Assembly: GCF_032191775.1 (NCBI RefSeq)
Contig: NZ_CP132507.1
Location: 1,451,001-1,515,000 of the forward strand
Direction: 5' to 3'
Length of the DNA: 64,000 bases
Source: Rhodoferax mekongensis
GTDB taxonomy: Bacteria > Pseudomonadota > Gammaproteobacteria > Burkholderiales > Burkholderiaceae_C
Part shown: one piece after another, positions 30,458 through 40,832 of the stretch
Position numbering within the stretch: the stretch's first letter is position 1
Layout of the letters: each line of letters opens with the position of its first letter
Position numbers and translations under genes: made by a program
Notes under the pieces: generated by a model
The model's input: the letters and a program-made list of their open reading frames with translations, nothing else
Told to the model about the DNA's origin: nothing
The model's database searches: none

Positions 30458-31873
30458 ATGGCCCGTGAATTCAAGGACATTTCCCCGAACGCGTCTGCCG
30501 GCGAAAAGGTCACCAACTGGTTTGAAAACCGGTTTCCTACCGCCTTCGACGCCTACAAGGTGCACATGTCGGAGTACTACGCTCCGAAGAACTTTAACTT
30601 CTGGTACATCTTCGGCTCGCTGGCACTCCTGGTGCTGGTGATTCAGATCGTAACGGGCATCTTCCTAGTGATGCACTACAAGCCCGATGCGAATCTGGCC
30701 TTCGGTTCTGTGGAATACATCATGCGCGATGTTCCGTGGGGCTGGTTGATCCGATACATGCACTCGACAGGCGCTTCAGCCTTCTTTGTTGTGGTGTACC
30801 TGCACATGTTCCGCGGTTTGATTTACGGCAGCTACCGCAAGCCCCGTGAATTGGTCTGGATCTTTGGTTGCGCAATCTTCTTGTGTCTGATGGCGGAAGC
30901 TTTCATGGGCTACCTGTTGCCCTGGGGCCAGATGTCGTATTGGGGCGCGCAAGTGATTGTGAACTTGTTTGCCGCCGTGCCCTTGATTGGGCCGGACCTG
31001 GCTCTGTTGATCCGTGGCGACTTCGTGGTTGGTGATGCCACCTTGAACCGCTTCTTCAGCTTCCATGTGATCGCGGTGCCTTTGGTTTTGTTGGGCCTGG
31101 TGGTCGCTCATTTGCTGGCTCTGCACGATGTGGGATCCAACAACCCTGATGGCGTGGAAATCAAGGGGCCGAATGCGCCTCGCGACGCACAAGGTCATCC
31201 TTTGGACGGTGTTCCTTTCCATCCCTACTACACCGTGCACGACATTTTTGCAGTCAGCATGTTCCTGATGGTGTTCACTGCCATCATCTTTTTCGCTCCC
31301 GAATTTGGCGGCTACTTCTTGGAATACAACAACTTTATTCCAGCGGACCCGCTGAAGACCCCAGCGCACATCGCACCTGTCTGGTACTTCACTCCGTTCT
31401 ATTCCATGCTGCGTGCCATTACCAGCGAGATGATGTATGCACTGATTGCCTGCGTGATCGGCGCTGCAGCTTTTGGTGTACTCAAAGCCAAGTTGCCCAA
31501 CATCTTTAAGGGCGCAATCGTCGGCGCTGCTGTGGTGGTCTCTGCCGCGATGCTCTCTATCGACGCCAAATTCTGGGGTGTCGTGGTGATGGGTGGTGCC
31601 GTGGTCATCCTGTTCTTCTTGCCTTGGCTCGACAACAGCCCCGTCAAGTCGATCCGGTATCGCCCCGACTGGCATAAATACCTGTACGGTATCTTCGTGA
31701 TTAACTTTGTCATCTTGGCTTACCTGGGTGTTCAGCCTCCCTCACCGATCGGTGAGCGTGTTTCTCAAGTGGGTACCTTGTTCTACTTCGGCTTCTTCTT
31801 GTTGATGCCTTGGTGGAGCACGGTGGGTGAGAGCAAGCCTGTGCCGTCCCGCGTGACATTTGTTGCTCACTGA
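30458..31873 (+). CDS. petB: Cytochrome b of the bc1 complex
   Basis: The 471-residue cytochrome b has about nine membrane segments, with haem-ligating histidines in YMHSTGASAFFVVVYLHMFRG and FFSFHVIAVPLVLLGLVVAHLLALH, and the Qo-site PEW-type region replaced by PxW-like WYFTPFYSMLRAI. It carries the quinol oxidation and reduction sites. ATG 30458 gives the standard MAREFKDISPNAS start; an upstream in-frame ATG would overlap petA. Confidence 0.96.
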   Translation: MAREFKDISPNASAGEKVTNWFENRFPTAFDAYKVHMSEYYAPKNFNFWYIFGSLALLVLVIQIVTGIFLVMHYKPDANLAFGSVEYIMRDVPWGWLIRYMHSTGASAFFVVVYLHMFRGLIYGSYRKPRELVWIFGCAIFLCLMAEAFMGYLLPWGQMSYWGAQVIVNLFAAVPLIGPDLALLIRGDFVVGDATLNRFFSFHVIAVPLVLLGLVVAHLLALHDVGSNNPDGVEIKGPNAPRDAQGHPLDGVPFHPYYTVHDIFAVSMFLMVFTAIIFFAPEFGGYFLEYNNFIPADPLKTPAHIAPVWYFTPFYSMLRAITSEMMYALIACVIGAAAFGVLKAKLPNIFKGAIVGAAVVVSAAMLSIDAKFWGVVVMGGAVVILFFLPWLDNSPVKSIRYRPDWHKYLYGIFVINFVILAYLGVQPPSPIGERVSQVGTLFYFGFFLLMPWWSTVGESKPVPSRVTFVAH

Positions 31874-31891
31874 GTGCCGGAGAAACGAATT

Positions 31892-32647
31892 ATGAAAAAA
31901 ATTATTTTGTCTTTGGCATTGGCTTTGGGTGTGGTGTCCGGAGTGCAGGCCAGCGGTGGTGGCATAGCGTGGGACAAGGCGCCTTCCAAGACGAACGACT
32001 TGGCCTCCTTGCAAAATGGCGCCAAAGTGTTTGTGAACTACTGCTTGAATTGCCACTCCGCTGCATTCATGCGGTTCAACCGCTTGAAGGATATTGGGCT
32101 TACGGATCAGCAGATCAAGGACAACCTTTTGTTCACGACCGAAAAGGTGGGTGAAACCATGAAGGCTGCCATTGATCCCCGCCAAGCAAAAGAGTGGTTT
32201 GGTGCTAATCCCCCTGATCTGACTGTGATTGCCCGCTCGCGTGCAGGTTCTGGTGGCACTGGAGCCGATTACCTTTATACGTACTTGCGCACCTACTATG
32301 CAGATGACACCAAGGCTACCGGTTGGAACAATCTGGCATTCCCGAATGTGGGTATGCCCCATGTTCTCTGGGAATTGCAAGGCAAGCGTGTTCCGATCTA
32401 TGAAACTGTAGAGAACCACGGTCATGAGGAGCATGTTTTCAAGGGTTGGCAGCAAGTCACGCCCGGAACCATGACACCAGCCCAGTACGATCAGACCATC
32501 GGTGATTTGGTCAACTACCTGCAGTGGATGGCAGAGCCTGCGCAAAACACCCGAGTTCGTGTAGGTGTGTGGGTGCTGTTGTTCTTGTCGGTTATGACCC
32601 TGTTTGCATGGCGTTTGAATGCCGCGTTCTGGAAAGACGTCAAGTAA
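31892..32647 (+). CDS. petC: Cytochrome c1 of the bc1 complex
   Basis: The 251-residue protein has a signal peptide (cleavage after VQA), a covalent haem motif CLNCH at residues 51-55, and a C-terminal anchor VWVLLFLSVMTLFAWRL. It passes electrons from the Rieske protein to soluble cytochrome c. The AT-rich start codons (AAAAAAATTATT) may ease translation initiation. A terminator follows. Confidence 0.96.
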   Translation: MKKIILSLALALGVVSGVQASGGGIAWDKAPSKTNDLASLQNGAKVFVNYCLNCHSAAFMRFNRLKDIGLTDQQIKDNLLFTTEKVGETMKAAIDPRQAKEWFGANPPDLTVIARSRAGSGGTGADYLYTYLRTYYADDTKATGWNNLAFPNVGMPHVLWELQGKRVPIYETVENHGHEEHVFKGWQQVTPGTMTPAQYDQTIGDLVNYLQWMAEPAQNTRVRVGVWVLLFLSVMTLFAWRLNAAFWKDVK

Positions 32648-32693
32648 ATCTTCCGGCTGTCCTGCCGTCCTTGGCGGGGGCAGTGACAGGTCC

Positions 32694-32726
32694 AGAGTGG
32701 GTCCGCTGACGCGTCCCACTCTTTTT
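32694..32726 (+). terminator. Terminator after petABC
   Basis: AGAGTGGG (32694-32701) pairs with CCCACTCT (32715-32722) around a 13-base loop and runs into a T-rich tract. sspA starts 22 bp later. Confidence 0.7.
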
Positions 32727-32748
32727 CATTTTTTAGGAGTCTCTCGCC

Positions 32749-33360
32749 ATGATGGTGCTGTATTCAGGAACAACCTGCCCGTTTTCTCATCGTTGCCGTT
32801 TTGTCTTGTTTGAGAAAGGTATGGATTTTGAGATCCGTGATGTGGATCTCTATAACAAGCCCGAAGACATCAGTGTGATGAACCCCTATGGGCAAGTGCC
32901 TATCTTGGTTGAGCGCGATCTGATCTTGTATGAGTCCAACATCATTAACGAGTACATTGATGAGCGTTTTCCCCATCCACAGTTGATGCCTGGTGACCCT
33001 GTTGACCGCGCGCGCGTACGACTGTTTCTGTTGAACTTTGAGAAAGAGCTGTTTGTACACGTCAACACGTTGGAGGCACGTGCGTCCAAGGGCAACGAAA
33101 AAGCCTTGGAAAAGGCGCGCGCCCACATCCGTGACCGTCTTACCCAGTTGGCCCCCGTCTTCTTGAAGAACAAGTACATGCTGGGTGAGAATTTTTCGAT
33201 GCTGGATGTGGCCATTGCACCATTGTTGTGGCGCCTTGACTACTACGGAATTGACCTGAGCAAGAATGCGGCCCCCTTGTTGAAATACGCCGAACGCATC
33301 TTCTCCCGTCCTGCGTACATCGAAGCTTTGACACCATCAGAAAAGGTAATGCGCAAGTAA
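32749..33360 (+). CDS. sspA: Stringent starvation protein A
   Basis: The 203-residue GST-fold protein has the thioredoxin-like N-domain (MVLYSGTTCPFSHRCRFVL) and the helical C-domain with NFSMLDVAIAPLLWRL. SspA binds RNA polymerase and supports stationary-phase and acid responses; it has no proven GST activity. sspB follows 14 bp later, the usual pair. Confidence 0.94.
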   Translation: MMVLYSGTTCPFSHRCRFVLFEKGMDFEIRDVDLYNKPEDISVMNPYGQVPILVERDLILYESNIINEYIDERFPHPQLMPGDPVDRARVRLFLLNFEKELFVHVNTLEARASKGNEKALEKARAHIRDRLTQLAPVFLKNKYMLGENFSMLDVAIAPLLWRLDYYGIDLSKNAAPLLKYAERIFSRPAYIEALTPSEKVMRK

Positions 33361-33374
33361 TTGCGTGGACTCTT

Positions 33375-33866
33375 ATGATGGACTCCATGGATACACCCTC
33401 GACACGGCCTTATCTCCTTCGTGCGCTCTATGAGTGGTGCACCGATAATGGCTTCACACCATTTATTGCCGTCCAGGTTGATGAAACTGTCCGCGTGCCC
33501 ATGGAGTTCGTCAAAGATGGCGAGATAGTGCTCAATGTGAGTTTCGATGCCACCAGCGCTCTCAAGTTGGGTAACGATTACATCGAGTTCAAGGGCCGCT
33601 TCGGGGGCGTTGCAAGAGACATTTTGGTGCCGGTCAGCCGGGTGCTGGCCATTTATGCACGTGAGAACGGCCAGGGTATGGCCTTTCCGGTCAATCCAGC
33701 GATGAAACAGGAGTCGCAAACGAAGCCAGCTGGCACAGATGCTGTGCATACTCCATCGCCGGCGATTGCCTCTGTGGATGCTGGTACAGCTGGCGCGGGT
33801 ACTGAACCCACGCCACCCAAGTCCGGTTCGTCAGCCGGACGCCCGGCTTTAACGCGAATTAAATAA
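33375..33866 (+). CDS. sspB: ClpXP adaptor SspB
   Basis: The 163-residue adaptor has the substrate-binding domain (RPYLLRALYEWCTDNGFTPFI and GGVARDILVPVSRVLAIYARENGQG) and, after a 40-residue Pro/Ala/Thr-rich linker, a short basic-hydrophobic tail ALTRIK that corresponds to the ClpX-binding module. It delivers ssrA-tagged proteins to ClpXP. Confidence 0.94.
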   Translation: MMDSMDTPSTRPYLLRALYEWCTDNGFTPFIAVQVDETVRVPMEFVKDGEIVLNVSFDATSALKLGNDYIEFKGRFGGVARDILVPVSRVLAIYARENGQGMAFPVNPAMKQESQTKPAGTDAVHTPSPAIASVDAGTAGAGTEPTPPKSGSSAGRPALTRIK

Positions 33867-33913
33867 GCGTAGTTTCCAGAACTTGCTTTTGGCTGAGGTA
33901 GAATCCAGCCCGT

Positions 33914-33989
33914 GCCGGTTTAGCTCAGTTGGTAGAGCAACCGCCTTGTAAGCGGTAGGTCATCAGTTCGAATCCGATAACCGGCACCA
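33914..33989 (+). tRNA. tRNA-Thr (anticodon TGT)
   Basis: A 76-base cloverleaf: acceptor GCCGGTT/AACCGGC, D arm with AGCTCAGTTGGTAGAGC, anticodon stem ACCGC/GCGGT with loop CTTGTAA (anticodon TGT), variable AGGTC and T loop TTCGAAT. CCA is encoded. The A·C mismatch in the T stem also occurs in the E. coli homologue. A -10-like TAGAAT lies at 33899-33904. No integrase or attachment duplication is seen. Confidence 0.95.
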
Positions 33990-34001
33990 TTCTCCCTCTC
34001 G

Positions 34002-34322
34002 TTATCTTTGCAGTGATGACGACGACATTTGTACCTTCAAGCGTATTGAGGTAACCTCCCACCCCTTGGATCGCAAGTGGGCCTGCAGAGCGGGCATGAG
34101 TTGGCGCAACTTCGCGGCGACTGCATTGTTATCCAGTATCAAGCACCAAACTGGTCCGTCAATGGGTCCGGCCTTGATACTGTTTAGCAAGGAATTGGGA
34201 ATCAAACTTTGAATGCTTTTCAGTCGCGCGGCTGATTCGTCGGCCAAAAGTGCCAAATGCGCCAAGGTGGGTGATTCGTGTGCGGCTTGCAGTGCGGTCA
34301 CGGAACGGTGGTTTCTGATCAT
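34002..34322 (-). CDS. DciA-like (DUF721) protein
   Basis: The 106-residue protein resembles the DUF721/DciA family by its KH-like fold pattern: PNSLLNSIKAGPIDGPVWCLILDNNAVAAKLRQLMPALQAHLRSKGWEVTSIRLKV. DciA loads the replicative helicase in bacteria without DnaC. Its position beside the M23–secA pair is the usual one for this gene. It is divergent from the M23 gene with a 32-bp gap. Confidence 0.75.
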   Translation of the reverse strand: MIRNHRSVTALQAAHESPTLAHLALLADESAARLKSIQSLIPNSLLNSIKAGPIDGPVWCLILDNNAVAAKLRQLMPALQAHLRSKGWEVTSIRLKVQMSSSSLQR

Positions 34323-34354
34323 GACAGCAATCTAAAAAACAAAGGAATGGTTGG

Positions 34355-35311
34355 ATGCAAGTGATTATCACGGATGCGTGGATGGCCAGAACGCGGGCTT
34401 TTCACCTGAGCGGCGTCAAGTTGTTGTTCTCGCTATTGCTGCTTTCTGTTTGCTTGATGTTGATATCGGCGGGCATGTATCACTGGGTGTTCATGAAAGG
34501 TGCTCGTGAGGGGTGGCCAATCATTGGTTCGCTAGTACGACTGGTTGTGAAAGATGAATTTGCACAACGTGATCGATACGTAAAGGAAAACATTGAGGTT
34601 TTGGCCAAACGTTTGGGTGAGATGCAGGCCAAAATGTTGCAGTTGGAGTCGCTCGGAGAGCGGGTTTCCGGTTTGGCCGGCATCAACCCTGCCGACATAG
34701 CCATCAAGCCAGGTCAGGGAGGGGCTTTGATCGGTGGACGCGATTTGACGATTGAAGAACTGGACGCCACTCTTTCAGCCCTGGATCTACTTGCCAGTCA
34801 GCGGACGGATGTTATGACGGTAATAGAGTCCCGCCTCTTCGAACAGAAGATCAAGAAAATGATGGTGCCCACCCAAATTCCAGTACCCGACGCCAACTTG
34901 GGTTCTACATTTGGCTGGCGTATCGATCCCATCACAGGGCGGTCTGCGCTGCATACTGGCTTGGATTTTCCAGCCGCACCCGGTACTCCGATCTATGCAG
35001 CGGCGGGCGGAATGGTCGTCACGCAAGAGTTTCATCCGCAATACGGGAACATGCTGGAAGTGGATCATGGCAACAACCTGATAACGCGTTATGCCCATGC
35101 TTCGAAGATTCTTGTGAAAAAGGGCGATCTGATCAAGCGTGGACAGAGAGTTGCAGAGGTCGGCAACACAGGCCGATCTACCGGGCCACATCTCCATTTT
35201 GAGGTTTTGGTACAGGGCGTTCCCCAAGACCCCCAGAAGTTTTTGAACGCTGGCAAAGGATTGGCTGCATCCCAGGTCGCCGGTTCAAAGACTGCCACAG
35301 CGCAACGCTAA
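34355..35311 (+). CDS. M23 family (LytM-domain) membrane-anchored peptidase
   Basis: The 318-residue protein has an N-terminal membrane helix (LLFSLLLLSVCLMLISAGMYHW), a coiled-coil-like stretch (about residues 75-115) and a C-terminal LytM domain. Zinc ligands are intact: HTGLDFPA and GPHLHFEV, plus the general-base region TRYAHAS. It is probably a murein endopeptidase or cell-wall regulator. The neighbour order dciA–M23–secA is common in betaproteobacteria. Confidence 0.88.
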   Translation: MQVIITDAWMARTRAFHLSGVKLLFSLLLLSVCLMLISAGMYHWVFMKGAREGWPIIGSLVRLVVKDEFAQRDRYVKENIEVLAKRLGEMQAKMLQLESLGERVSGLAGINPADIAIKPGQGGALIGGRDLTIEELDATLSALDLLASQRTDVMTVIESRLFEQKIKKMMVPTQIPVPDANLGSTFGWRIDPITGRSALHTGLDFPAAPGTPIYAAAGGMVVTQEFHPQYGNMLEVDHGNNLITRYAHASKILVKKGDLIKRGQRVAEVGNTGRSTGPHLHFEVLVQGVPQDPQKFLNAGKGLAASQVAGSKTATAQR

Positions 35312-35418
35312 AATGGCAGATTAAGCGCGGCAGGTAGGAGCCTCACACTGAGAGCCTTGACTTCCGGAACCGCGCCACCAAATCAATCTGATTAGTAAAA
35401 GGACAGCGCCGTTTACAG

Positions 35419-35436
35419 AGCCCATGGTGGGCTTTT
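35419..35436 (+). terminator. Small hairpin with T-run before secA
   Basis: AGCCCA (35419-35424) pairs with TGGGCT (35428-35433) across a three-base loop, followed by TTT. It could partly terminate M23 transcripts or act in the secA leader. No SecM-like arrest peptide was found upstream. Confidence 0.4.
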
Positions 35437-35453
35437 GACTCAGGCTTGCATAG

Positions 35454-38207
35454 ATGGCCATTAACATCCTTACCAAAATTTTTGGCAGTCGCAACGACCG
35501 CTTGCTCAAGCAATACCGTGCTGTAGTGGCCCGAATCAATGCACTTGAATCGCAGTTTGAAACACTGACGGATGACGGTCTTCGGGCGAAGACACAGGAG
35601 TTCAAAGAGCGCGTGGCCAAGGGTGAGTCTCTGGATGCCATTCTTCCTGAGGCTTTTGCCGTCGTTCGCGAGGGTTCCAAACGCGTCATGAAAATGCGCC
35701 ACTTTGACGTTCAGATGCTGGGTGGCATGGCGCTGCATTACGGCAAGATTTCCGAAATGCGCACTGGTGAAGGCAAGACGCTGACAGCGACATTGCCGGT
35801 TTACCTGAATGCGTTGAGCGGCAAGGGTGTTCACGTAGTAACGGTAAATGACTACTTGGCAAGCCGTGATGCCCGTTGGATGGGCAGGTTGTACAACTTC
35901 CTGGGTCTGTCCGTTGGTATCAATCTGCCGCAGGCCCCGCGGGAAGAAAAGCAGCAGGCGTACGCGTCCGACATCACCTACGGTACCAACAACGAGTACG
36001 GCTTCGACTATTTGCGTGACAACATGGTGTACGAGGCGCACGACCGCGTGCAACGCGGCCTGAACTACGCCATCGTTGATGAGGTGGACTCCATTCTGAT
36101 TGATGAAGCGCGTACACCATTGATCATCAGCGGCCAAGCTGAAGACCATACGGATCTGTACATTGCTATTAACAAGGCCATTCCCCGTCTGGTGAAGCAA
36201 GAAGGCGAAGCGGATCCCATCACGGGACAAGGCATCACCAAGCCCGGCGATTTCACTTTGGACGAAAAGAGCCATCAAGTCTTTTTGACAGAACAAGGAC
36301 ATGAAGCTGCGGAGGCCATTTTTGCTGAATTGGGCTTGATTCCTGCGGGATCTTCGCTCTACGACCCCGCCAACATTACGCTGATGCATCACTTGTATGC
36401 AGCGCTGCGAGCCAATCACCTGTATCACCGCGACCAGCATTACGTGGTCCAAAACGGTGAAATTGTGATTGTGGACGAGTTCACCGGGCGATTGATGACA
36501 GGCCGGCGTTGGAGTGATGGCTTGCACCAAGCTGTTGAGGCCAAAGAGGGTGTGCAAATTCAGGCGGAAAACCAGACTCTGGCTTCCATCACTTTCCAAA
36601 ATTACTTCCGTCTTTACAACAAACTGGCGGGTATGACCGGTACTGCCGATACCGAAGCCTACGAATTTCAGGAAATCTACGGGCTTGAAACGGTAGTCAT
36701 TCCACCGAACCGGGTCAGCCGTCGTGAAGACCAGTTGGACCGCGTGTACAAAACCACCCGCGAAAAATACGAAGCTGCGATCAAAGATATCCGTGAGTGC
36801 TACGAGCGGGGTCAGCCGGTTCTCGTTGGCACCACGTCTATCGAGAACTCAGAAATCATCGCGCAGTTGTTGGAAAAAGAGAAGCTCCCACACCAGGTGC
36901 TTAACGCCAAGCAGCATGCTCGTGAGGCGGATATCGTGGCGCAGGCAGGCCGAGCCAAAATGATCACGATTGCGACCAACATGGCAGGCCGTGGAACTGA
37001 CATTGTGTTGGGCGGCAACATGGACAAAGCCATCGAAGCAGTGGACGCCGATGAATCGCTCACTGCAGAGGCGAAGCAGGCAAAAATTGCGGAACTGCGC
37101 GCGCAATGGCAAAAGGACCATGAAGCGATCAAGGCATTGGGCGGCCTGCGCATCATTGCCACGGAACGTCATGAGTCCCGTCGCATTGATAACCAATTGC
37201 GTGGTCGGTCCGGTCGCCAGGGTGACCCCGGCTCTTCACGCTTTTATCTGAGTCTTGATGATTCCCTGATGCGCATATTTGCAGGTGACCGCGTCAAGGC
37301 CATCATGGATCGGTTGAAGATGCCCGAGGGCGAGGCCATTGAGGCCGGCATCGTGACGCGTAGCATTGAAAGTGCGCAGCGCAAGGTGGAGGCGCGGAAT
37401 TTTGATATGCGCAAGCAATTGCTGGAGTACGACGACGTATCGAACGATCAACGCAAAGTCATCTACCAGCAGCGCAACGCCATACTGGATGCAGAGGATC
37501 TTACTGCGCAAATTGCGGGTCTGAGGGAAGGCGCCTTTGAAGACATCGTCCGTCAATATGTGCCGGCCGAGTCGGTTGAGGAGCAGTGGGACATTCCCGC
37601 CCTGCAAAAGGTATTGGTCGATGATTGGCAATTGGACTTGGACTTGCAGAGGCAAGTCACAGACGCCAGTTCCATCACGGATGAGGAAATCGTCGAGTCG
37701 GTCACTCACGCTGCAAATGCTGCATTCGAGGCAAAAGTTGGCTTGGTCGGCAAAGAAAACTTCACCCAGTTCGAGCGCATGGTGTTGCTGCAAAGCATTG
37801 ACACGCACTGGCGCGATCACCTGAGTGCTTTGGACTACCTGCGCCAAGGCATTCACCTGCGTGGATATGCCCAAAAGCAGCCCAAACAGGAATACAAGCG
37901 CGAGGCTTTTGAGTTGTTTGGCCAGCTGTTGGACTCAGTAAAAAACGACGTTACCAAAATCCTGATGACGGTCAAAGTCCAATCCAGCGAACAGCTGGAG
38001 CAGGCGGCCGACGCTATTGAGACCCGTGGAGAAAGCCTCTCGAATGTGACTTACACAGCACCAACGGAAAGCGGTGATGTGGAGACCACGGTAGACCCCA
38101 GCACTGTTCAGGCCACAGCAGCCGATGTGCCCCGGGTCGGACGCAACGATCCCTGCCCATGCGGCAGCGGTAAGAAATACAAGCAGTGCCACGGAAAACT
38201 TAACTGA
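35454..38207 (+). CDS. secA: Protein translocase ATPase SecA
   Basis: The 917-residue motor drives pre-proteins through SecYEG. Walker [12 protein letters not shown] is near residue 103, the DEAD-like [12 protein letters not shown] near residue 207, the second nucleotide domain includes [13 protein letters not shown], and the C-terminal SecB/zinc-binding tail has [14 protein letters not shown]. Length is normal for proteobacteria. argJ follows 10 bp later. Confidence 0.97.
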   Translation: MAINILTKIFGSRNDRLLKQYRAVVARINALESQFETLTDDGLRAKTQEFKERVAKGESLDAILPEAFAVVREGSKRVMKMRHFDVQMLGGMALHYGKISEMRTGEGKTLTATLPVYLNALSGKGVHVVTVNDYLASRDARWMGRLYNFLGLSVGINLPQAPREEKQQAYASDITYGTNNEYGFDYLRDNMVYEAHDRVQRGLNYAIVDEVDSILIDEARTPLIISGQAEDHTDLYIAINKAIPRLVKQEGEADPITGQGITKPGDFTLDEKSHQVFLTEQGHEAAEAIFAELGLIPAGSSLYDPANITLMHHLYAALRANHLYHRDQHYVVQNGEIVIVDEFTGRLMTGRRWSDGLHQAVEAKEGVQIQAENQTLASITFQNYFRLYNKLAGMTGTADTEAYEFQEIYGLETVVIPPNRVSRREDQLDRVYKTTREKYEAAIKDIRECYERGQPVLVGTTSIENSEIIAQLLEKEKLPHQVLNAKQHAREADIVAQAGRAKMITIATNMAGRGTDIVLGGNMDKAIEAVDADESLTAEAKQAKIAELRAQWQKDHEAIKALGGLRIIATERHESRRIDNQLRGRSGRQGDPGSSRFYLSLDDSLMRIFAGDRVKAIMDRLKMPEGEAIEAGIVTRSIESAQRKVEARNFDMRKQLLEYDDVSNDQRKVIYQQRNAILDAEDLTAQIAGLREGAFEDIVRQYVPAESVEEQWDIPALQKVLVDDWQLDLDLQRQVTDASSITDEEIVESVTHAANAAFEAKVGLVGKENFTQFERMVLLQSIDTHWRDHLSALDYLRQGIHLRGYAQKQPKQEYKREAFELFGQLLDSVKNDVTKILMTVKVQSSEQLEQAADAIETRGESLSNVTYTAPTESGDVETTVDPSTVQATAADVPRVGRNDPCPCGSGKKYKQCHGKLN

Positions 38208-38217
38208 GACTCCCTAC

Positions 38218-39444
38218 ATGCCAGTCAATCTTCCTTTGCCCGTTGCTGCAGATCTTTTGGCAATTCCGGGTGTCCGTATCGGTGTGACGGAGGCCGGTGT
38301 ACGCAAAGCAGGCAGAAAAGACCTGACGGTCATGTTGTTGGATGCAGGCTGCAGCGTGGGTGGTGTGTTTACCGCCAATCGCTTTTGCGCAGCGCCAGTC
38401 CAAGTCTGTCGTGAGCACATTGGCTTGTCTGCCGCACGTGCCGTCTTGATCAACACCGGGAATGCCAATGCAGGCACCGGCGCAGATGGATTGGCTCGCG
38501 CAAAACAAAGTTGCGCGGCCCTTGCATCCAAGCTTGGTATTCAAGCGGAACAGGTTTTGCCATTTTCGACCGGCGTAATCATGGAGCAACTTCCGGTAGA
38601 CCGCATTGTGGCGGGGATGGATGCAGCCATTGCAGATGCCCGGGCAGATCACTGGTTGAAGGCCGCTGAAGGCATCATGACTACCGACACCCAGCCCAAA
38701 GCATTCAGTGCGACGGCGGTGGTAGATGGCCACCAGGTGTCTGTCACGGGCATAAGCAAAGGCGCGGGCATGATTCGCCCCAACATGGCAACCATGTTGG
38801 GATTCATCGCCACCGATGCGTGCATTGACCCGTCGGTGATGTATGCATTGGCACGTGAATTGGCAGAGGGCTCTTTCAACCGCGTCACGGTGGACGGCGA
38901 TACATCGACCAACGACTCCCTGCTCGTGATCGCCACCAATAAGGCAGGCAATTCCCCAATCACCGATTTGAGTTCGCCCGCAGCCATGGCGTTGAAATCG
39001 GCACTGCTGGAGGTGGCCCGCAACCTGGCCCAAGCCATTGTGCGAGACGGCGAGGGTGCCACCAAGTTCATTACCATACAAGTCGATGGCGGGCGTACAG
39101 AGGCGGAGTGCCGGTCCGTGGCTTATGCCATCGCGCACTCCCCGTTGGTAAAGACGGCATTTTTTGCCAATGACCCTAACCTTGGGCGTATCCTCGCAGC
39201 GGTGGGTTATGCCGGGATAGACGATCTAGATCAGGGCCTGATCGATCTGTATCTCGATGATGTCCATGTGGCGACACACGGTGGACGGAACCCTGCGTAT
39301 CGTGAAGAAGATGGTCAGCGCGTTATGAAGCAGAGTGAAATTGCCGTGCGCGTCGATTTGGGCCGTGGCAATGCGACTCAGACCGTATGGACCTGTGATC
39401 TGAGCCACGATTACGTCACGATCAACGCCGACTACCGGTCCTGA
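38218..39444 (+). CDS. argJ: Glutamate N-acetyltransferase/amino-acid acetyltransferase
   Basis: The 408-residue bifunctional ArgJ transfers acetyl from N-acetylornithine to glutamate in arginine synthesis. It self-cleaves before the nucleophile Thr192 in [10 protein letters not shown]. Other family motifs are [25 protein letters not shown] and [15 protein letters not shown] 38218 is chosen because an upstream in-frame start would overlap the secA tail. Confidence 0.95.
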   Translation: MPVNLPLPVAADLLAIPGVRIGVTEAGVRKAGRKDLTVMLLDAGCSVGGVFTANRFCAAPVQVCREHIGLSAARAVLINTGNANAGTGADGLARAKQSCAALASKLGIQAEQVLPFSTGVIMEQLPVDRIVAGMDAAIADARADHWLKAAEGIMTTDTQPKAFSATAVVDGHQVSVTGISKGAGMIRPNMATMLGFIATDACIDPSVMYALARELAEGSFNRVTVDGDTSTNDSLLVIATNKAGNSPITDLSSPAAMALKSALLEVARNLAQAIVRDGEGATKFITIQVDGGRTEAECRSVAYAIAHSPLVKTAFFANDPNLGRILAAVGYAGIDDLDQGLIDLYLDDVHVATHGGRNPAYREEDGQRVMKQSEIAVRVDLGRGNATQTVWTCDLSHDYVTINADYRS

Positions 39445-39455
39445 GCGGAGGCACC

Positions 39456-40331
39456 ATGACAGATGCCATGGAGCGATTTTTCGCACGTGCTGAACTGTTC
39501 ATGCAGCGTGTGGAGGCATCTCTCCCTCACACACTGACAGCACCGGACTGGACCGCGTCAATCGCGTTTCGATACCGTCGCCGTACCTCCGGCCAAGGCG
39601 TTATCAGTCCAGTTGCCCATGTGGGGGCTATGGACCTCGACTCCTTGCGCGAAATCGATGATCAGAAGGAGAAGATTTATCGCAACACGGCCCAGTTTGT
39701 CCGAGGGGGCTCAGCGAACAATGTGTTGCTCACCGGGGCACGTGGAACCGGAAAATCATCGCTGATCCGTGCTTGTTTGCATGCCTTTGCGCCGCAAGGT
39801 CTGCGGTTGATTGAAGTCGACAAAGCGGATCTGATGGACCTTCAGGACATCATTGAGCTCATTGCTTCGCGGCCTGAGAAATTCATTGTTTTTTGTGATG
39901 ATCTCAGCTTTGATGATGGTGAACCTGGTTACAAAGCTTTGAAGTCCGTGCTCGATGGGTCGGTGGCAGCATCCACGCCCAATGTGCTGATCTATGCGAC
40001 CAGTAATCGTCGCCACCTGCTACCTGAATACATGTCTGAAAACCAGACCTATAAGCACACCGAAGACGGCGAAGTGCACCCTGGTGAAGGTGTTGAGGAG
40101 AAGATCTCCCTCTCAGAGCGCTTCGGTTTATGGGTGAGCTTCTACCCCTTCAGCCAGGAAGAGTACTTGTCAATCGTCAGCCAATGGCTCGGCAATCTTG
40201 GTTTCAGCGCTGAGCAAATTTCTGCAGCCAGGTCCGAGGCTTTGCTCTGGGCCCTGGAGCGGGGAGCCCGCAGTGGCCGCGTCGCCTATCAATTTGCCCG
40301 TGACTTTGCCGGCCGGCGCGTCTTGTCATGA
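39456..40331 (+). CDS. AAA+-type ATPase of the DUF815 family
   Basis: The 291-residue protein has Walker A GARGTGKSSLI, a Walker B-like FIVFCDDLSF, and the DUF815 motifs around IYATSNRRHLLPE and LSERFGLWVSFYPFSQEEYL. The family resembles DnaC/MoxR ATPases but has no firm function. It lies between argJ and a Nudix gene, whose ATG overlaps its stop. Confidence 0.85.
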   Translation: MTDAMERFFARAELFMQRVEASLPHTLTAPDWTASIAFRYRRRTSGQGVISPVAHVGAMDLDSLREIDDQKEKIYRNTAQFVRGGSANNVLLTGARGTGKSSLIRACLHAFAPQGLRLIEVDKADLMDLQDIIELIASRPEKFIVFCDDLSFDDGEPGYKALKSVLDGSVAASTPNVLIYATSNRRHLLPEYMSENQTYKHTEDGEVHPGEGVEEKISLSERFGLWVSFYPFSQEEYLSIVSQWLGNLGFSAEQISAARSEALLWALERGARSGRVAYQFARDFAGRRVLS

Positions 40332-40831
40332 GTCAGCCTTTGGTCGCTGATCCCTTGCTGGCCCGTGAAGGCGGGAGCAATCGCAAAGTGGTGGAGGTGG
40401 CGGTAGGCGTTCTGATCCGAGCTGATGGCGCTTTTCTGCTGACCTCACGTCCTGAGGGAAAGGCGTATGCGGGGTACTGGGAGTTCCCGGGCGGCAAAGT
40501 GGAGTCGGATGAATCGATTGAGCAGGCCTTGCGTCGCGAGCTTCAAGAGGAGATCGGTGTCACGATTGCGAATGCCACGCCTTGGCGCGTGGAGCTGGTG
40601 GACTATCCGCACGCGTTGGTTCGGCTTCACTTTTGCAAAGTACGTGATTGGACTGGCGAGCTTGACATGCGTGAGGGCCAAGCGTGTTCGTGGCAACAAT
40701 TACCTGTCCGAGTGCACCCGGTACTGCCTGGCACCATACCAGTATTGGACTGGTTTGCGCAGGAACGCAACTTTGTTGATGCTACAGTTTTTGTAGCTAC
40801 TGAGGCAGATTGTTCGGGCGGCAGGGCCTGA
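40328..40831 (+). CDS. Nudix hydrolase (MutT-like 8-oxo-dGTPase)
   Basis: The 167-residue protein has a complete Nudix box at residues 55-78, beginning GGKVESDE and ending RRELQEEIGV, with the MutT-type surroundings YWEFPGG. It probably cleans oxidised nucleotides. Oddity: the last ~17 residues (DATVFVATEADCSGGRA) are encoded by a copy of the dispersed palindromic repeat, extending past the normal domain end near WFAQERN. The stop is one base from the stop of the convergent yacG. Confidence 0.9.
   Translation: MSQPLVADPLLAREGGSNRKVVEVAVGVLIRADGAFLLTSRPEGKAYAGYWEFPGGKVESDESIEQALRRELQEEIGVTIANATPWRVELVDYPHALVRLHFCKVRDWTGELDMREGQACSWQQLPVRVHPVLPGTIPVLDWFAQERNFVDATVFVATEADCSGGRA
40778..40829 (-). 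repeat. Dispersed palindromic repeat, coding a Nudix protein tail
   Basis: GATGCTACAGTTTTTGTAGC, then TACTGAGGCAGATTG and CGGGCGGCAGGGC, match the reverse orientation of the copy at 22445 block by block. It encodes the last residues of the MutT-like protein. Confidence 0.6.
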
Positions 40832-40832
40832 T

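Noticed and set aside
33914..33989. tRNA-Thr as integration site of a genomic island
   Set aside because: No integrase gene and no duplicated tRNA 3' end were seen on either side; flanking genes are in conserved order.
35312..35453. SecM-like arrest peptide upstream of secA
   Set aside because: The gap is only 142 bp, contains no short frame with a signal sequence or arrest motif, and betaproteobacteria generally lack SecM.
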